Of a stretch of 64,000 nucleotides of DNA, positions 38,590-48,624 are shown one piece after another (within the stretch, counting starts at the first letter, position 1; the number at the start of each line of letters is the position of its first letter). This stretch comes from Caecitellus pseudoparvulus (taxonomy: Eukaryota; Bigyra: Bicosoecida), in assembly GCA_965644315.1 (NCBI GenBank), contig CBFFRQ010000013.1:620001-684000 (forward strand), read 5' to 3'. The position numbers and the translations under genes are program-made. Below the pieces are notes generated by a model. That model made no database searches. It was not told the origin of the DNA and was given only the letters and a program-made list of their open reading frames with translations.

Positions 38590-39773
38590 CTAAAAGGCGC
38601 TGCCACCCAGCGTTGGCGGCCTCGGCGCCTGAGTCTTCAGCGCCTTGCTTGTTCGCTGCTTCCCTTGGGCAGGTGCCGCACTGGCGTTGCCGGCGGCCGC
38701 CCGGACACGCTTGGCCTCTGCTTGCCGCGCACGAAGCTTGCGGTACTCACTGATAGCCGCGTCTCGTGAGGAGGTGGGCTGCGTGCCTGCAGGGACGGCA
38801 CTGCCCCCTCCCCACTTGCCGCGCTCCAGCAAGTGCATCATGCGCTCGCCTGCCTTGGTGGAGGCTGAGCCAGCGTGCCGCGGCTTGACCGCCAGGCGTG
38901 GCGGCGCCTCTACGCGCTCACCAAATCGAACAGCATCCTTCAGGCTGCGTCCCAGTGCCTCCTCGTCTGACGCGTAGTCTTCCCTTCCCTCCGTGCGCAG
39001 GCGGGCCCGGTGCGCGGCGGCCACTGCAGCTGCCTTCTTGTCCACACGTGTCTCCGCCTTGCGCTCGTAGAAGGTCTTCCGGGAGGAACGCATGGAGGAA
39101 GTAGCATCCCTGCGCTGCTGGTCAAGGCGTGCCCTGCCCTCGCGCTGCAGTCGGGCAGCGAACTGAGCGAAGGTCTCCCCAGGCAGCATGCCATCTCGCC
39201 CGTCATCGTGTTCCCGGACTTGCCCAGGTTGGCTAGATGCTGCGGGCCCAACGACCAGACCACCGCTTCCTGATGTGTGTTGGAGCTCTTGATCAACCTC
39301 CTTTGCGCCTGTGGCGGCAACAGGTCCCTCGTGCACCTCAGGCGCTGCGGGAGCAGCGTGGGTTGTGTTGCGGATTTTGTTGCCTCCTTCATCTTCCGCA
39401 CGCTGTCCGGTCTGCTCCCGCACGCGCTTCGTCCCCTTGGACTGGGTCCCCGCCACTGTGCAAAGCAAACCCTTTGTCGCATGGTTTCCGGTTGTGCCCA
39501 ATCGCTTGGGCAGCACTCACTGGCAAGCAGTCGCGCAAACCTGCGTGCGGCCTTGTCAGACTCTACGTCGCCTCCCTTGGGCGCCTTGTTCAGCGTGCCG
39601 CCATTGCGAGCTTTCGAGGGACCTGCAACGAATCCCCCTGTCTTCTTGTTGAAAGGGTCGCATGCCTTAAGCTTGCGCTTGGACCGAAGGCGTCCCCTGC
39701 AGCTCGGAGTGGCGAAGAGCGCTGCTGGTGCGTGCATCTGCTGCGCGAGAGAGCGGAGTGGCGGCAACTCACA
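38590..39773 (-). CDS. CCDC137-like coiled-coil protein, 5' end unresolved
   Basis: The last two exons, 39696-39521 and 39455-38590, join in frame through ARRFARLLA/MAGTQSKG. A preceding exon ends at 39773 (donor GTGAGT) with KPTKHEYSPFHPLLRKPAAL, and its 5' limit is uncertain. The C-terminal region has DGMLPGETFAQFAARLQREG and a coiled coil rich in Arg/Lys/Ala. It then has DAVRFGERVEAPPRLAVKPR, which corresponds to the conserved VxFGEVxxxPPxLTxxPRK motif of CCDC137, a nucleolar protein. Lys/Arg-rich patches suit a nucleolar or nuclear location. The assignment rests mainly on that motif and the overall basic, helical character. A role in ribosome maturation is inferred. Confidence 0.6.
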
Positions 39774-40252
39774 TACTGGCCAGTGCTGCGGGTTTTCGGA
39801 GGAGAGGGTGAAAAGGGCTGTATTCGTGCTTGGTAGGCTTTGCGATGTACTGGAGGTGGCGCCACTGCACCTATCGTCCACTGCACGGCTCAGCCCGTGT
39901 CTGAAAGGTGCAGCCCTATCACGCCAGGCATGCTCAGTAGGCTGCCCTCTTGGCCAGCCTGGCCCTCTTCACATGCAAGTGCACAGTGTGCAGAAGGAGT
40001 GAGAGTTTATATGAAGCAACTTGGTCAGCGTTTCGATCGGCGGGGCGGCAAAGGGGCGAAGCAGCCACCTCGACCATGGAAGTGGATGAGCAGAGCACCT
40101 GCAAATCCTGTGCTCAGGTGACTCTTGTGGGGCGCTGTGCACGCAACCTACATGCCTCCTGGCTGAGCCTTCTGAAGCTTCCTGTTGGGAAGGAGTTGCT
40201 TCGCGCATACCCCAAGCGCATTGCCTTGCACAGCGGCGAAGGGATGTGAGCA
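39774..40252. other. Spacer with 5' part of the CCDC137-like gene
   Basis: About 100 bp next to 39773 are coding for the CCDC137-like protein. The rest has no recognised gene. A 57-codon plus-strand frame (40076-40249) is present but unsupported. Confidence 0.3.
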
Positions 40253-42467
40253 CTATGAGTACGCGCACCCATGCTCAGGGTGGACATGCTGCCCCTCCCC
40301 TGGTGACCGCTTGCATCTAAGCGTCTGACCAGATATGGGGTCTACATGTCCTTCATGCAGAAGCCCAGTCCATGGGAGGCCCCGTGTTCCGTTGCGATCG
40401 TGCTCTGGAAGGTGGTGCAGTGACAGCCCCTTTGCAGGACCGTCTGGGCACTTCAGGCGGTAGTTAATGAACCCCGTCTTCCCTTTCTCGACACCACCAA
40501 TGTATGGCACAGCCACTTTCCTGTTGAAGTTGGGCTCGGCCTTTTCTGTGTTGAGGCCTGCCAGGTCCCCATCAGTGCCGCTCTGGTGCACAGCCCACAC
40601 GCAAGGCGTGATGTCCACCCTGTCCAGCATGTCCCTGTATGCGTGGTCGATGAGCCAGTTGTCGTACATGCGCCGACCTGGAATGAAGTCAGGGATGTCA
40701 CCCAGTCGCCACGCTCCTCTCGTTATGAAGAAGTAGTCCTGCGCACTTGCCATGAACAATTTGGCGCGGGCTTTCAGCTCATCCACAGTCCTAGCAAGCA
40801 CTGCACGGCTCACTCCCAGCGGAACGTTGTCCTTGTGCTTTGCTGGCAATGGAAAGGGCACTTGCACATTGTATCGCCTTCCAGAGATGATGGCACGTGG
40901 GCTCAGCTCTTGTCTACTGATGGCCCCCAGCACAAGCTGCACAGTGTCAATCAAGCCAGGGCCAAAGAGGATGTCTCCGTTCATGTAGCCATACATAGGG
41001 GCCATGGTGTGGTGCTCAACCCACGCGTACATGTCCTTCAGCCGCGGAATGCCGAAGTCTACTCGCCGATAGCCGTACGTGACAGTCTCTGCACCTGTCT
41101 CAGCTGCCAATTGCACCAGGTGTGGGTGTTCAGTGAAGACCACCGTGACTACCTGCGGCCGCAGGCTTGCAAGTGCGTTCAAGACATTGCGCTGAATCTG
41201 CAGTTTCTGCTGGGTGTGAGGGTCGCTGAGGTTCGCAGAGCTGCGGAGCATGAGCGTGGTGAACACGGTCAACACTGTCTCCTCTGTCTCACTCGCAACA
41301 CACTCCCCGTGCCCCGCAACCAAGGAGCCAACCACTGGCAGGTTGCGTACCACGTGAAGTTTTTGTGCTGGGCAGCTTCGGGGCAGTGCTGCGTCGGACA
41401 ACGCAACGTGGGAAGCACCCCCTGCTTCCTGGCGGCGGCGAACGATGATGCGTCCGCTTGGATCTGCCTCCGTTGCCAGCACCGACCTCTGCATGTCGAC
41501 GACCACATGCTGTTTTCCGACCAGCAGCGGGAGTGACAATGAACTTCTCACTGTCGAGGGGGCAGGCAGCGCGGTCCCCAGTCGCCAATGCAGAGCAGCT
41601 ACAGTTGCCGTGGCATCCACAACAGCTGCCCCGCCACTTGACAGCGCCGCAGCTAGCTGGCTGCAGCTTTGGATTGGCCTGAGAGCCTGCGCCTGCCGCA
41701 GGGCAGCTGCCATGGCCTGCCTTGAGGCAATGACGAGGGCATGCTCGGTGCTGGAGAGCTGAGGAAGGCGAGACAGGCCGCTCGAGTTTGACTTGGGCAA
41801 GCCCTGACTGACTCCGCTTGTGAGCCACGTGGATACAAGGCCTGGCAGAGCAGGCGTCACCAGAGCCACCTGGGCCCGTGCAACGATGGCCACCCCTTGA
41901 AGAAAGCGCCCTGCTCCAAGAGCTGCGTGAGCAGACCGCAGGGTCTTTGTCACGCCCTGCTGCACAAGCGTGCGCGCTTCTACAAACCCAACAAACGGGC
42001 AGTCGTGGCCGGGTTTGTCCCTGGCGTCCTCCAGCACTTGGTGAAGCAGAGGTCGACCTTCTCCGTGGCGTGTGTCGAATTCCAGCGTTGGTAGGGAGAG
42101 TTTGTCAGCCTGTGAGCCAAAACCAAGGTGAGCGTGCACGGCTGACGATCACAGCCTTTGTGCTTGGACTGCTCACCGCAAGCCGGACGACGGAGGACTC
42201 TGACAGCACAACAGGTGCAATGGTTGGACGCAGGTTATGTAGACACAGCAAAGTACTATTCAGAAGTGCCTCTGGCTCTTGGTATGGCACGTAGAATACG
42301 ATCTGCGCAACGCTCGTTCTGAAGCGATTTCCGCTCTCAGCATTTGAAGCGCTGCTCAAAGTGAACTGCCGAGCCCCTAAAAGAGCACTACAAACAAACA
42401 GCATAGCGACAAGAAGTTTCACCTGTCCTCCCCAGGAATCTGGCACCCTTAACGCATTGAATGCCAT
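40253..42467 (-). CDS. Type II membrane glycosyltransferase-like protein with two GT modules
   Basis: Exons 42467-42177 and 42109-40253 join in phase 0 (CTTGCG/GTGAGC, CACAG/GCT) to give 715 aa. A signal anchor lies at about residues 15-32 (VKLLVAMLFVCSALLGA), so a Golgi lumenal orientation is likely. The C-terminal module (about 285-480) has VTVVFTEHPHLVQL, VDFGIPRLKDMYAW, MAPMYGYMNGDILFGPG and RAIISGRRYNVQV. This matches nucleotide-sugar transferase-like proteins of plants and protists, where NGDI is the metal-binding DxD-like site. The N-terminal module (about 50-170) repeats the layout (NSTLLCLHNLRPTIAPVVLS, RPLLHQVLEDA, VAIVARAQV) but has VGFVEA where NGDI should be. Donor sugar and product are unknown. 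Confidence 0.7.
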
Positions 42468-42838
42468 CACTGAGCAGGGCAGCCAGCGCGAAGATACCCC
42501 GCACCACCAGCGACGTGGGCGCACTGCTAAGCCGTTGCAAAAGAGTGCCGGTGATTGTGGAGCAACGTACCACGAAACCCCACGCAAGGAAAACTTACTT
42601 TCACTTGCCTGTTGTGTTGCATGGTGCCTGTTTGCTTCACGGCGAAATGCACACGACTTAACGTGCTGCCTCAGGGAAGCCACAAATTCCGCACAATCCT
42701 GAAGGAGAGGCAATTCGCCAATGCAACAATCACTGCAAAACAGTCACGGGGAGAGAACAGGGCCTGCATATCGCTATCCCCTTGTGCTGCGCCCAAAGTC
42801 AGCTTCCTACTTTCCCAGGTGCTCTAGGCACGTCTGTC
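42468..42838. promoter_or_regulatory. Divergent intergenic region, GT-like / RING gene
   Basis: This is 371 bp between divergent start codons and AT-richer than its flanks. An ATTCCGCAC motif sits at 42686-42694. Nothing else is recognised. Confidence 0.35.
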
Positions 42839-45014
42839 ATGGCTGCTGCGCTGCGGCCCAAGAGGGGCATTTGGGCACAGAACTCGGCCCAGGCGCTGTT
42901 TCCTGTGACAGTGCTGAAAGAGACGGTGCAAGTTGTGCACGTTGCAGTCCTTGAGCATGGCATGGGCCCGCCAGGGCCCCGGCGCCAGCTGCTTGCTTTG
43001 CTGCTGCGAGAGTGCTGTCCAGAGCTCTTCGAAGGCGCTTTGCGTGGGCTGCTGCACCAAGGCGCAGATGGGCAGGTGGGGGAAGTTGATGAGTGCATTG
43101 GCTTGCTACATGCGTTGGCATGGGCCGAGGTCTTGCACCTTCGCTGGGCTTTGCAGCTCGTGCGCAGTCGTGAGTGTTACGCGCTGGCGTTGAGGGGCTG
43201 CCCGATTCAATTTCCGCGCCTGCCCGCCCCTTGCAGGCAAAGACGACGACGTTTCGACGGCTCTGGCTGTGTTTGGGGGCTCGCGGGGCCTCCCTTCCAC
43301 AGCTTCGTGGGAAGGCTTCCATGTCCGCCCTGCGCTCCTAGCCACTGCCGGGCTGGCCATCGCAGCAGCTGGGCTGCTGGCTTGGCAGGCCTCGGCCACC
43401 CCCGCCACCGCGGCGGTCACCAGGCCCATGGCAGTGGCCTCCACGCCCTCGTCACCCCGCCCGTCACTGGACAAGGCATCTCCAGCCGTGGCACCGGCCC
43501 TAGTGGCCCCCCTCGTGGCCGTGCCCTGGCTCACCAGTGGCGGCGGCGGCCAGCCCACCTCAACGCCGTCCCTCCTGGGCTCCCTGTCGCGGTGGTGGAG
43601 CGGCCTCGGCGCCTCGCCTGCCCCCCCTGACCTGCCCTGGGTCGTCCCCGCGGGCGTCAGTGACATGCAGGCGCGCGCTACCATCCGCGCCCACGCCGGC
43701 CTGCCAGATCTGCCCGGCACCACCACCATCTACGGCCCCGCTGCTAGGGTCGGCAGCACTGCACAGGCAGGGGGCGAGGCCTCCGGCTCGCGTACCATGG
43801 GAGCCACCGGCATCGCCCTGCTACATGGCGCTGCTGGCGCTGCCGCCCTCACCTTGGGGGGGGCAGCGGGGGACCCCGGCACCCCCCCCAAGCCACCCAC
43901 AGCGTCGGGCCCTCACGCCCCAAGCCAGCAGCACTTCCCGCTACACCACCTGGCAGCGGAGGAAGAGCACCCTCTGCACTCGAAGCACGCTGCCAGCACA
44001 GCGGCAGCGGTGGCGTGGTTCCTGGGCGGGCTGGCAGCCTCGGTGCAGGATGGGGCGCTGCCGCCGCCCCACGCACCCACACTGCGCCTGCTACGGCTGG
44101 CCCTGCAGCTGGCGCAGGAGCAAGTGGGCTGGATGCACGCCTTCATGCGGGTGGCTGGTGTGCGGCGGGAGGACCTCACGGCGGCCGCCGTGCAGGGTGG
44201 CGGCGGCGCCTTGGCCTCGCCCTGTCCCGACGGTGACCCTGGCCAGGGCGAGACGCCCCTGCCTGCCGCGTACACGAGCTGGGAGCGCCTGCCGTCCCAC
44301 TTGGCACGTGCATTTCCAGGCCTGGAGCAGGAGGCCGCGGGGGCGGGGGACGGCGGCGGCAGCGGCGGCGGCGGCGGCCTGCCCTCCTGCCCGGTGTGTC
44401 TGGAGGGTGTGGTGGGGGGTGACGTCATCGTGACGTCTGCAGAGCCCGCCTGCCGCGCCCTGCACTGGATGCACATCACCTGCGCCTGCAGCAAGCAGGG
44501 CAAGGCCTTCCTTGCGGACCACGGCTGCCCCGTCTGCCGCCGGCCCGTGTACGCCTTGGTGCCGGGGGTGGTGCCGACGCCGCTGGTGGGGGGTGGCCTG
44601 GGGCACTTCGTGCTGCCAGATCCCGCCCAGAGCGGCACTTGGACATACTGCCCTGAGGCGGTGGTGGCCGACGTGCTGCCGTGCCCCCGGCAGGGCAAGC
44701 CGGCAGTGCCTGGTGGGCCACTGGCGTGGCTACACAGCGCTGCTGCTGTGGCGGCGCAAGCGGCCGCACAGTGCAGCTACCAGGGGGGGTGTGGAGCGGA
44801 GGAGCGGGGGGCACCACCCCCGCCGCAGGACGCGAAGGGGAGTGGCTGGAGGTGGCTGGCACAGGGTGCGGCGTGGCTGGTGGGGCAGGAGCACGGGGGC
44901 AGTGAGGAGGGGGGCGTGGCGCCCCCCGCAGACCCTGCCAGCGTGCTCGCGCAGCAGGTGGCCCTGGCCAAGCAGCACACGCGCCTGGACCCAGGGCCGT
45001 GGGCGCACTCATGA
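42839..45014 (+). CDS. RING-type zinc finger protein with one TM segment
   Basis: Exons 42839-43169 and 43237-45014 (donor GTGAGT, acceptor CTTGCAG) give 702 aa. The first ~130 residues are helical with no known family (GIWAQNSAQALFPVTVLKET). A hydrophobic helix at about 143-163 (LLATAGLAIAAAGLLAWQA) is a likely membrane anchor. A long Pro/Ala/Gly-rich stretch follows. Near residues 492-546 a RING-like finger reads CPVCLEGV, CRALHWMHITCAC and CPVCRRPV. The spacing fits a C3HC4/C4HC3-type E3 ligase core, with the central Cys/His set somewhat irregular. Role inferred: membrane-bound ubiquitin ligase. Its stop codon overlaps the convergent HEP1 gene by 6 bp. Confidence 0.65.
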
Positions 45015-45560
45015 GCGGTCTGAGGCAGGCTCCTCCTCCGCCTGCGCCGCTGCGGCAGTTGCCTTGCTGCCCAGGGAAGGCTTGCCAGTGCCCAGGATGG
45101 CCAGGTCTTCCTGGGACAGCTCCAACACGCCTCCTGTGGCGTCGAATTCAGCCTTGGTGACGCTTTGGCCCTTGGCAGCCATGAGGCTCTCCACGTCCAC
45201 GGAGTCGTCTTCGAACCACCCCAGGTGGTCCGCGATCAGGTGGTTGTTGTCGCAGCCGGGGCACTTGGCCAACACGACGCCAGACGTGTATGCTGTTTTG
45301 GAGATGACCTTGGCGCTGCGCGTGTCACACACGCTGCAGGTGAACAGCATGACAAACTTCTCCCCGCCCTGCTTCACTCCGGGGATGTGGGACTGCGTCT
45401 CGGCCTCGGCGCCTGGCGCCGGCACTGGAAGGGAGGAACAGTGCCTGGCCAACCCTGCGGAATTCGCTCCGCTCCGCAACGCGAGGAGGCTGCGCGCCGC
45501 CCACGACTGGGCCAACGCCCGCCCTCCCCGCGTCAGCATCTTTGTGCGTGCATACTGCAT
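45009..45560 (-). CDS. DNL-type zinc finger protein (HEP1/TIM15/ZIM17)
   Basis: Single exon, 183 aa. The N-terminal ~50 residues are rich in Arg/Ala/Ser/Leu without acids (MQYARTKMLTRGGRALAQSW), a mitochondrial presequence. The zinc-binding domain is FTCSVCDTRSAKVISKTAY, then GVVLAKCPGCDNNHLIADHL followed by GWF. The two CxxC pairs and the DNL-family HLIADHLGWF motif are intact. The protein keeps mitochondrial (or plastid) Hsp70 soluble and active in protein import. The C-terminal tail is Glu/Ala-rich and unremarkable. Confidence 0.95.
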   Translation of the reverse strand: MQYARTKMLTRGGRALAQSWAARSLLALRSGANSAGLARHCSSLPVPAPGAEAETQSHIPGVKQGGEKFVMLFTCSVCDTRSAKVISKTAYTSGVVLAKCPGCDNNHLIADHLGWFEDDSVDVESLMAAKGQSVTKAEFDATGGVLELSQEDLAILGTGKPSLGSKATAAAAQAEEEPASDRS

Positions 45561-46054
45561 GGTGTATATGGTGCGATCCTAGGGCCCCCTGCGAGCTTTG
45601 GGTGGGGTAGCCAATGGTACCACTGCCGAAACACGGACTACCTCGTCGAAGCTTGGTGCACGCAGACTACGGCAGGTGCTGTCACAAGGGCATACTGAGC
45701 TGGGCATTTCGTCCAGTTGTCTGATTTTTGTGTCGCCTCTTGTGAATGCTGCGTCCCAGTGCAAGGCCCCCTCGACATTCCCACCCAAACGCTCTGTGGC
45801 TCGCAAAAAGGCTGGCCCAAAACATAGCTCAGCCAACACAAGACAAAAGGAGAGCAGGTCCGCAGACTCCGAGCTGGTGCAGATTCCACGTGCCCGGTGT
45901 CACGCCTTTGCACCCATCCCCTTTGTGTCACCCTCCGACCGTGCCCCGCACGGGCTGTGCGTGACTGGGAGTACCTGAGCAGCACTTCTGCGAGGTGGGT
46001 CTGCACGCACAAGGCAGCTGACTGCGCCCGGCACACCAAGCCAAAGGCGGGACG
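45561..46054. promoter_or_regulatory. Divergent intergenic region, HEP1 / NOC3
   Basis: This 494-bp spacer between divergent start codons is less GC-rich than the genes. It could also contain a short 5' exon of NOC3, whose usual basic N-terminus is missing. No clear element is seen. Confidence 0.35.
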
Positions 46055-48619
46055 ATGCAGGAGTTCTCCGATGCGGCAGCTGGTGGGCTTGATGTCGAAG
46101 CAGCGTACAGCCGCTCTGCAGCGGCTGCGCGGTATGCAGAGGGGCACTTCTCACACTTGCCTGTGAAGCTGGCGTCAGGGCAGGTTACTTCAGCCCAGGC
46201 AGCAGCTGACCTGGAGAAAACCGGCACTGCGGTGCCTCGGTTCAAGACACAGCTAAAGGCAGCCGCTGAGGCAGCCGCTGCTGCGCCAGAAGAGCCAGCG
46301 ACAGCGGCAGAAGGCGCAGAACCTGTTCCGCGTGGCAGGGGAGTGAAACGCAAGCGAAACGTGGCCAAGGCTGCCGCCCCCCCTGCCTTGAACCCGCTGC
46401 TGACGATGACGCAAGAGGACGTGCTTGTGCGGCGCGAAAGTCGCAAGCTGCAGCTGGCAGCCCTGGCAGAGGCCATCTTGTCCAACCCAGAGAAGCACAT
46501 GCAGAAGAGCAAGGACCCCCACAGCACGAAGGTGGACGATCTGGCGGAGCTGCACGCCATGACCCGTGACGACGACCCTAACATCCGTTCCCTGGCCATG
46601 GCAAGCGAGCTGGCCATTTGGCGCGACGTCTTGCCCGCGTACGCCATCAAGGAGCGCGGCGGCGACGAGGGGGAGGGTGCCGACGGCATCGGCGTGGGCA
46701 AGAACCTGCGCAAGGAAACCAAGCGCCTGCGGGCGTTCGAGGGCGCCATCCTGAAGGGCTACGAGCGCTACATCAAGTGCCTGGACGCCACCCTGCGCCT
46801 GTGGTGCTCGGAGGAAGACGCGAAGGCTGCGCCGGTGCAGCCCACCACGCCCCCTGCTGACCGCCCGGCAGCGCAGCGAGCCCTGGCTCTGACGGCGCTC
46901 AAGTGCATGTGTGCGCTGGTGGGGTGTGCCAGCCACTTCAACTTTCGGGACGTGCTGCTGTCCGCCGTCACCCAGCGTGCCTGTCACTCCGCCAAGGAGC
47001 TGGCGTCACCCAGCCTGGCGGCGCTGACGCAGCTGTTCCAGCGGGATGTCAACGGGGGGGCGGCCATGGAGGCTGTGCGCTTCGTGTGGGCGGTGGTGAA
47101 GACACGGGGGGTGCGCACGCCCCCTGCCCTGCTAGACACCCTGGTGCACTTGCGCGTGACGACGCTGGTGCGCGACCACAAGTCGCTGGCCAAACAGCGC
47201 GAACGAGTGAAGGCGCAGCTGTCTGCCAGTGCCGGCGTGAAGAAGGACGACGTGCGGGAAGTGCTGCAAGGCCTCAAGGCGGCTGACGCAGAGGACCGCG
47301 ACGAACGCATCGCCAACCAGACCACCATCCTGCGGGACACCCTGCACATCTGCTTCCGCCTCCTGCGCTCCCCCCGCAACAGCAAGGTCCTGCCGCCTGT
47401 GCTGGCTGCCCTGGGCAAATTCGGGCACCTGGTGGACGTGCACGTGGTGCAGGACCTCTTCGCATCCCTGCGGGACCTCATGGAGCGGGACAGTGACGTG
47501 GAGGACGGGCAGGGTGCCGGCCCACACCTGCCGCTGCCGGCAGCTCTCAACGTCATCCGCTGCTGCCTGGACGTCACCTCCGGCCCCGGCAAGTCCCTGC
47601 ACATGAACGATGACGTCTTGCTGCAGTACCTGTACCGGGTCCTGCTGCGCCTGGCGGGGGCTGGCTCTGACGAGGCGACGCCCTGCCTGCTCCCCGCCCT
47701 GGAGGCGGTGGAGGGCGCCCTGTTCAAACGCAAGGCGGCACCAGCGTGGCTCGTCGCCGCCTTTGCGCACCGCGTGCTGGTGGTGGCGACGGCGGTGCCG
47801 CCAGCTGGCGCCATCGCCTGCCTCACCTGCCTGCGCCAGCTCATGGCCGTGCACCCAGACGTCACCCTTGCCCTGGAGGAAGCGGAGGCAGATGCCTGTG
47901 CTGCCGGCACGCTGCAGCTGCAGGGCACTGCCCTGGACGCGTCCACGGCACACGGTATCTCCAGTGGCATGTGGGCGCTGTCTCAACTCAAGCGGCACTG
48001 GCACCCGCACGTGGCGCAGGAGGTGGCGGACCTGCTCAAGCAACGGCCTCTGCCCGCCAACGTGTCACCTGCCTCGCAGCTGAAGGCGTACGGAGGGGGG
48101 GCTGGCACCTTCGTCCCCCCCGTCGCGCCGCCCCCAGTGCAGCCCCTGCAGAAGCGCCTGGCTGCCGCCACCACCGCCGCCCGCACGGAGATGCTGCGGC
48201 AGGTGCAGGCGGAGGCGGCCGGGGGGGCGGACGACGACGCCCCCCATGCCACTGGCGGGGAGGATGTGGAGGATGCATTGGACATGGACAGCACGCAGGG
48301 CGCTCTGCGAGACCTGCCCCCTGCACCCGGCGCCCTCAGCTGTGAGGTGGCCGACAAGCAGCCATACCTGAAGCCGTACCTGACGTCAGTGCGGCAGCGG
48401 AGGGAGGCAGTGAAGGCGGGTGCCCCCGCCAGCCAGTGGCTGCCGACAGACAGCGTGCTGACAGGGCGCCTGCAACAGGCCCTGCACCATCTTGATGCTG
48501 TAGAAGCCCTGCCCTGTGCCGTGGCAGTGGCCAGCTCGGGGGCGGCGCCGGTGGACGGCGCCACAGGAGCTGCGTCAGGTGAAGGCAAGGCGAAGAAGCG
48601 CCGGCGGCGGGGGCGCTAG
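46055..48619 (+). CDS. NOC3: Nucleolar complex protein 3 (NOC3)
   Basis: Single exon, 854 aa. The order of conserved blocks matches NOC3: a basic segment (GVKRKRNVAKAAA); RRESRKLQLAALAEAILSNPEK; DDDPNIRSLAMASELAIWRDVLPAYAIK; KNLRKETKRLRAFEGAILKGYERYI; LKCMCALVGCASHFNFRDVL; then the CBF/NOC domain with DTLHICFRLL, LPPVLAALGKFGHLVDVHVV and WALSQLKRHWHPHVAQEVA. NOC3 works with NOC2 in maturation and intranuclear transport of pre-60S particles, and in yeast also in replication initiation. The ~130-residue lysine-rich N-terminus of other NOC3 proteins is not present, so either a 5' exon is missed or it is lost. The stop lies 5 bp from that of the next, convergent gene. Confidence 0.9.
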   Translation: MQEFSDAAAGGLDVEAAYSRSAAAARYAEGHFSHLPVKLASGQVTSAQAAADLEKTGTAVPRFKTQLKAAAEAAAAAPEEPATAAEGAEPVPRGRGVKRKRNVAKAAAPPALNPLLTMTQEDVLVRRESRKLQLAALAEAILSNPEKHMQKSKDPHSTKVDDLAELHAMTRDDDPNIRSLAMASELAIWRDVLPAYAIKERGGDEGEGADGIGVGKNLRKETKRLRAFEGAILKGYERYIKCLDATLRLWCSEEDAKAAPVQPTTPPADRPAAQRALALTALKCMCALVGCASHFNFRDVLLSAVTQRACHSAKELASPSLAALTQLFQRDVNGGAAMEAVRFVWAVVKTRGVRTPPALLDTLVHLRVTTLVRDHKSLAKQRERVKAQLSASAGVKKDDVREVLQGLKAADAEDRDERIANQTTILRDTLHICFRLLRSPRNSKVLPPVLAALGKFGHLVDVHVVQDLFASLRDLMERDSDVEDGQGAGPHLPLPAALNVIRCCLDVTSGPGKSLHMNDDVLLQYLYRVLLRLAGAGSDEATPCLLPALEAVEGALFKRKAAPAWLVAAFAHRVLVVATAVPPAGAIACLTCLRQLMAVHPDVTLALEEAEADACAAGTLQLQGTALDASTAHGISSGMWALSQLKRHWHPHVAQEVADLLKQRPLPANVSPASQLKAYGGGAGTFVPPVAPPPVQPLQKRLAAATTAARTEMLRQVQAEAAGGADDDAPHATGGEDVEDALDMDSTQGALRDLPPAPGALSCEVADKQPYLKPYLTSVRQRREAVKAGAPASQWLPTDSVLTGRLQQALHHLDAVEALPCAVAVASSGAAPVDGATGAASGEGKAKKRRRRGR

Positions 48620-48624
48620 TGCGC

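Noticed and set aside
40076-40249. Small plus-strand frame of 57 codons (with WLSLLKLPVGKELL, faintly like NOC4)
   Set aside because: The continuation expected for NOC4 is absent; the frame ends in a spacer and a splice-donor-like site interrupts it.
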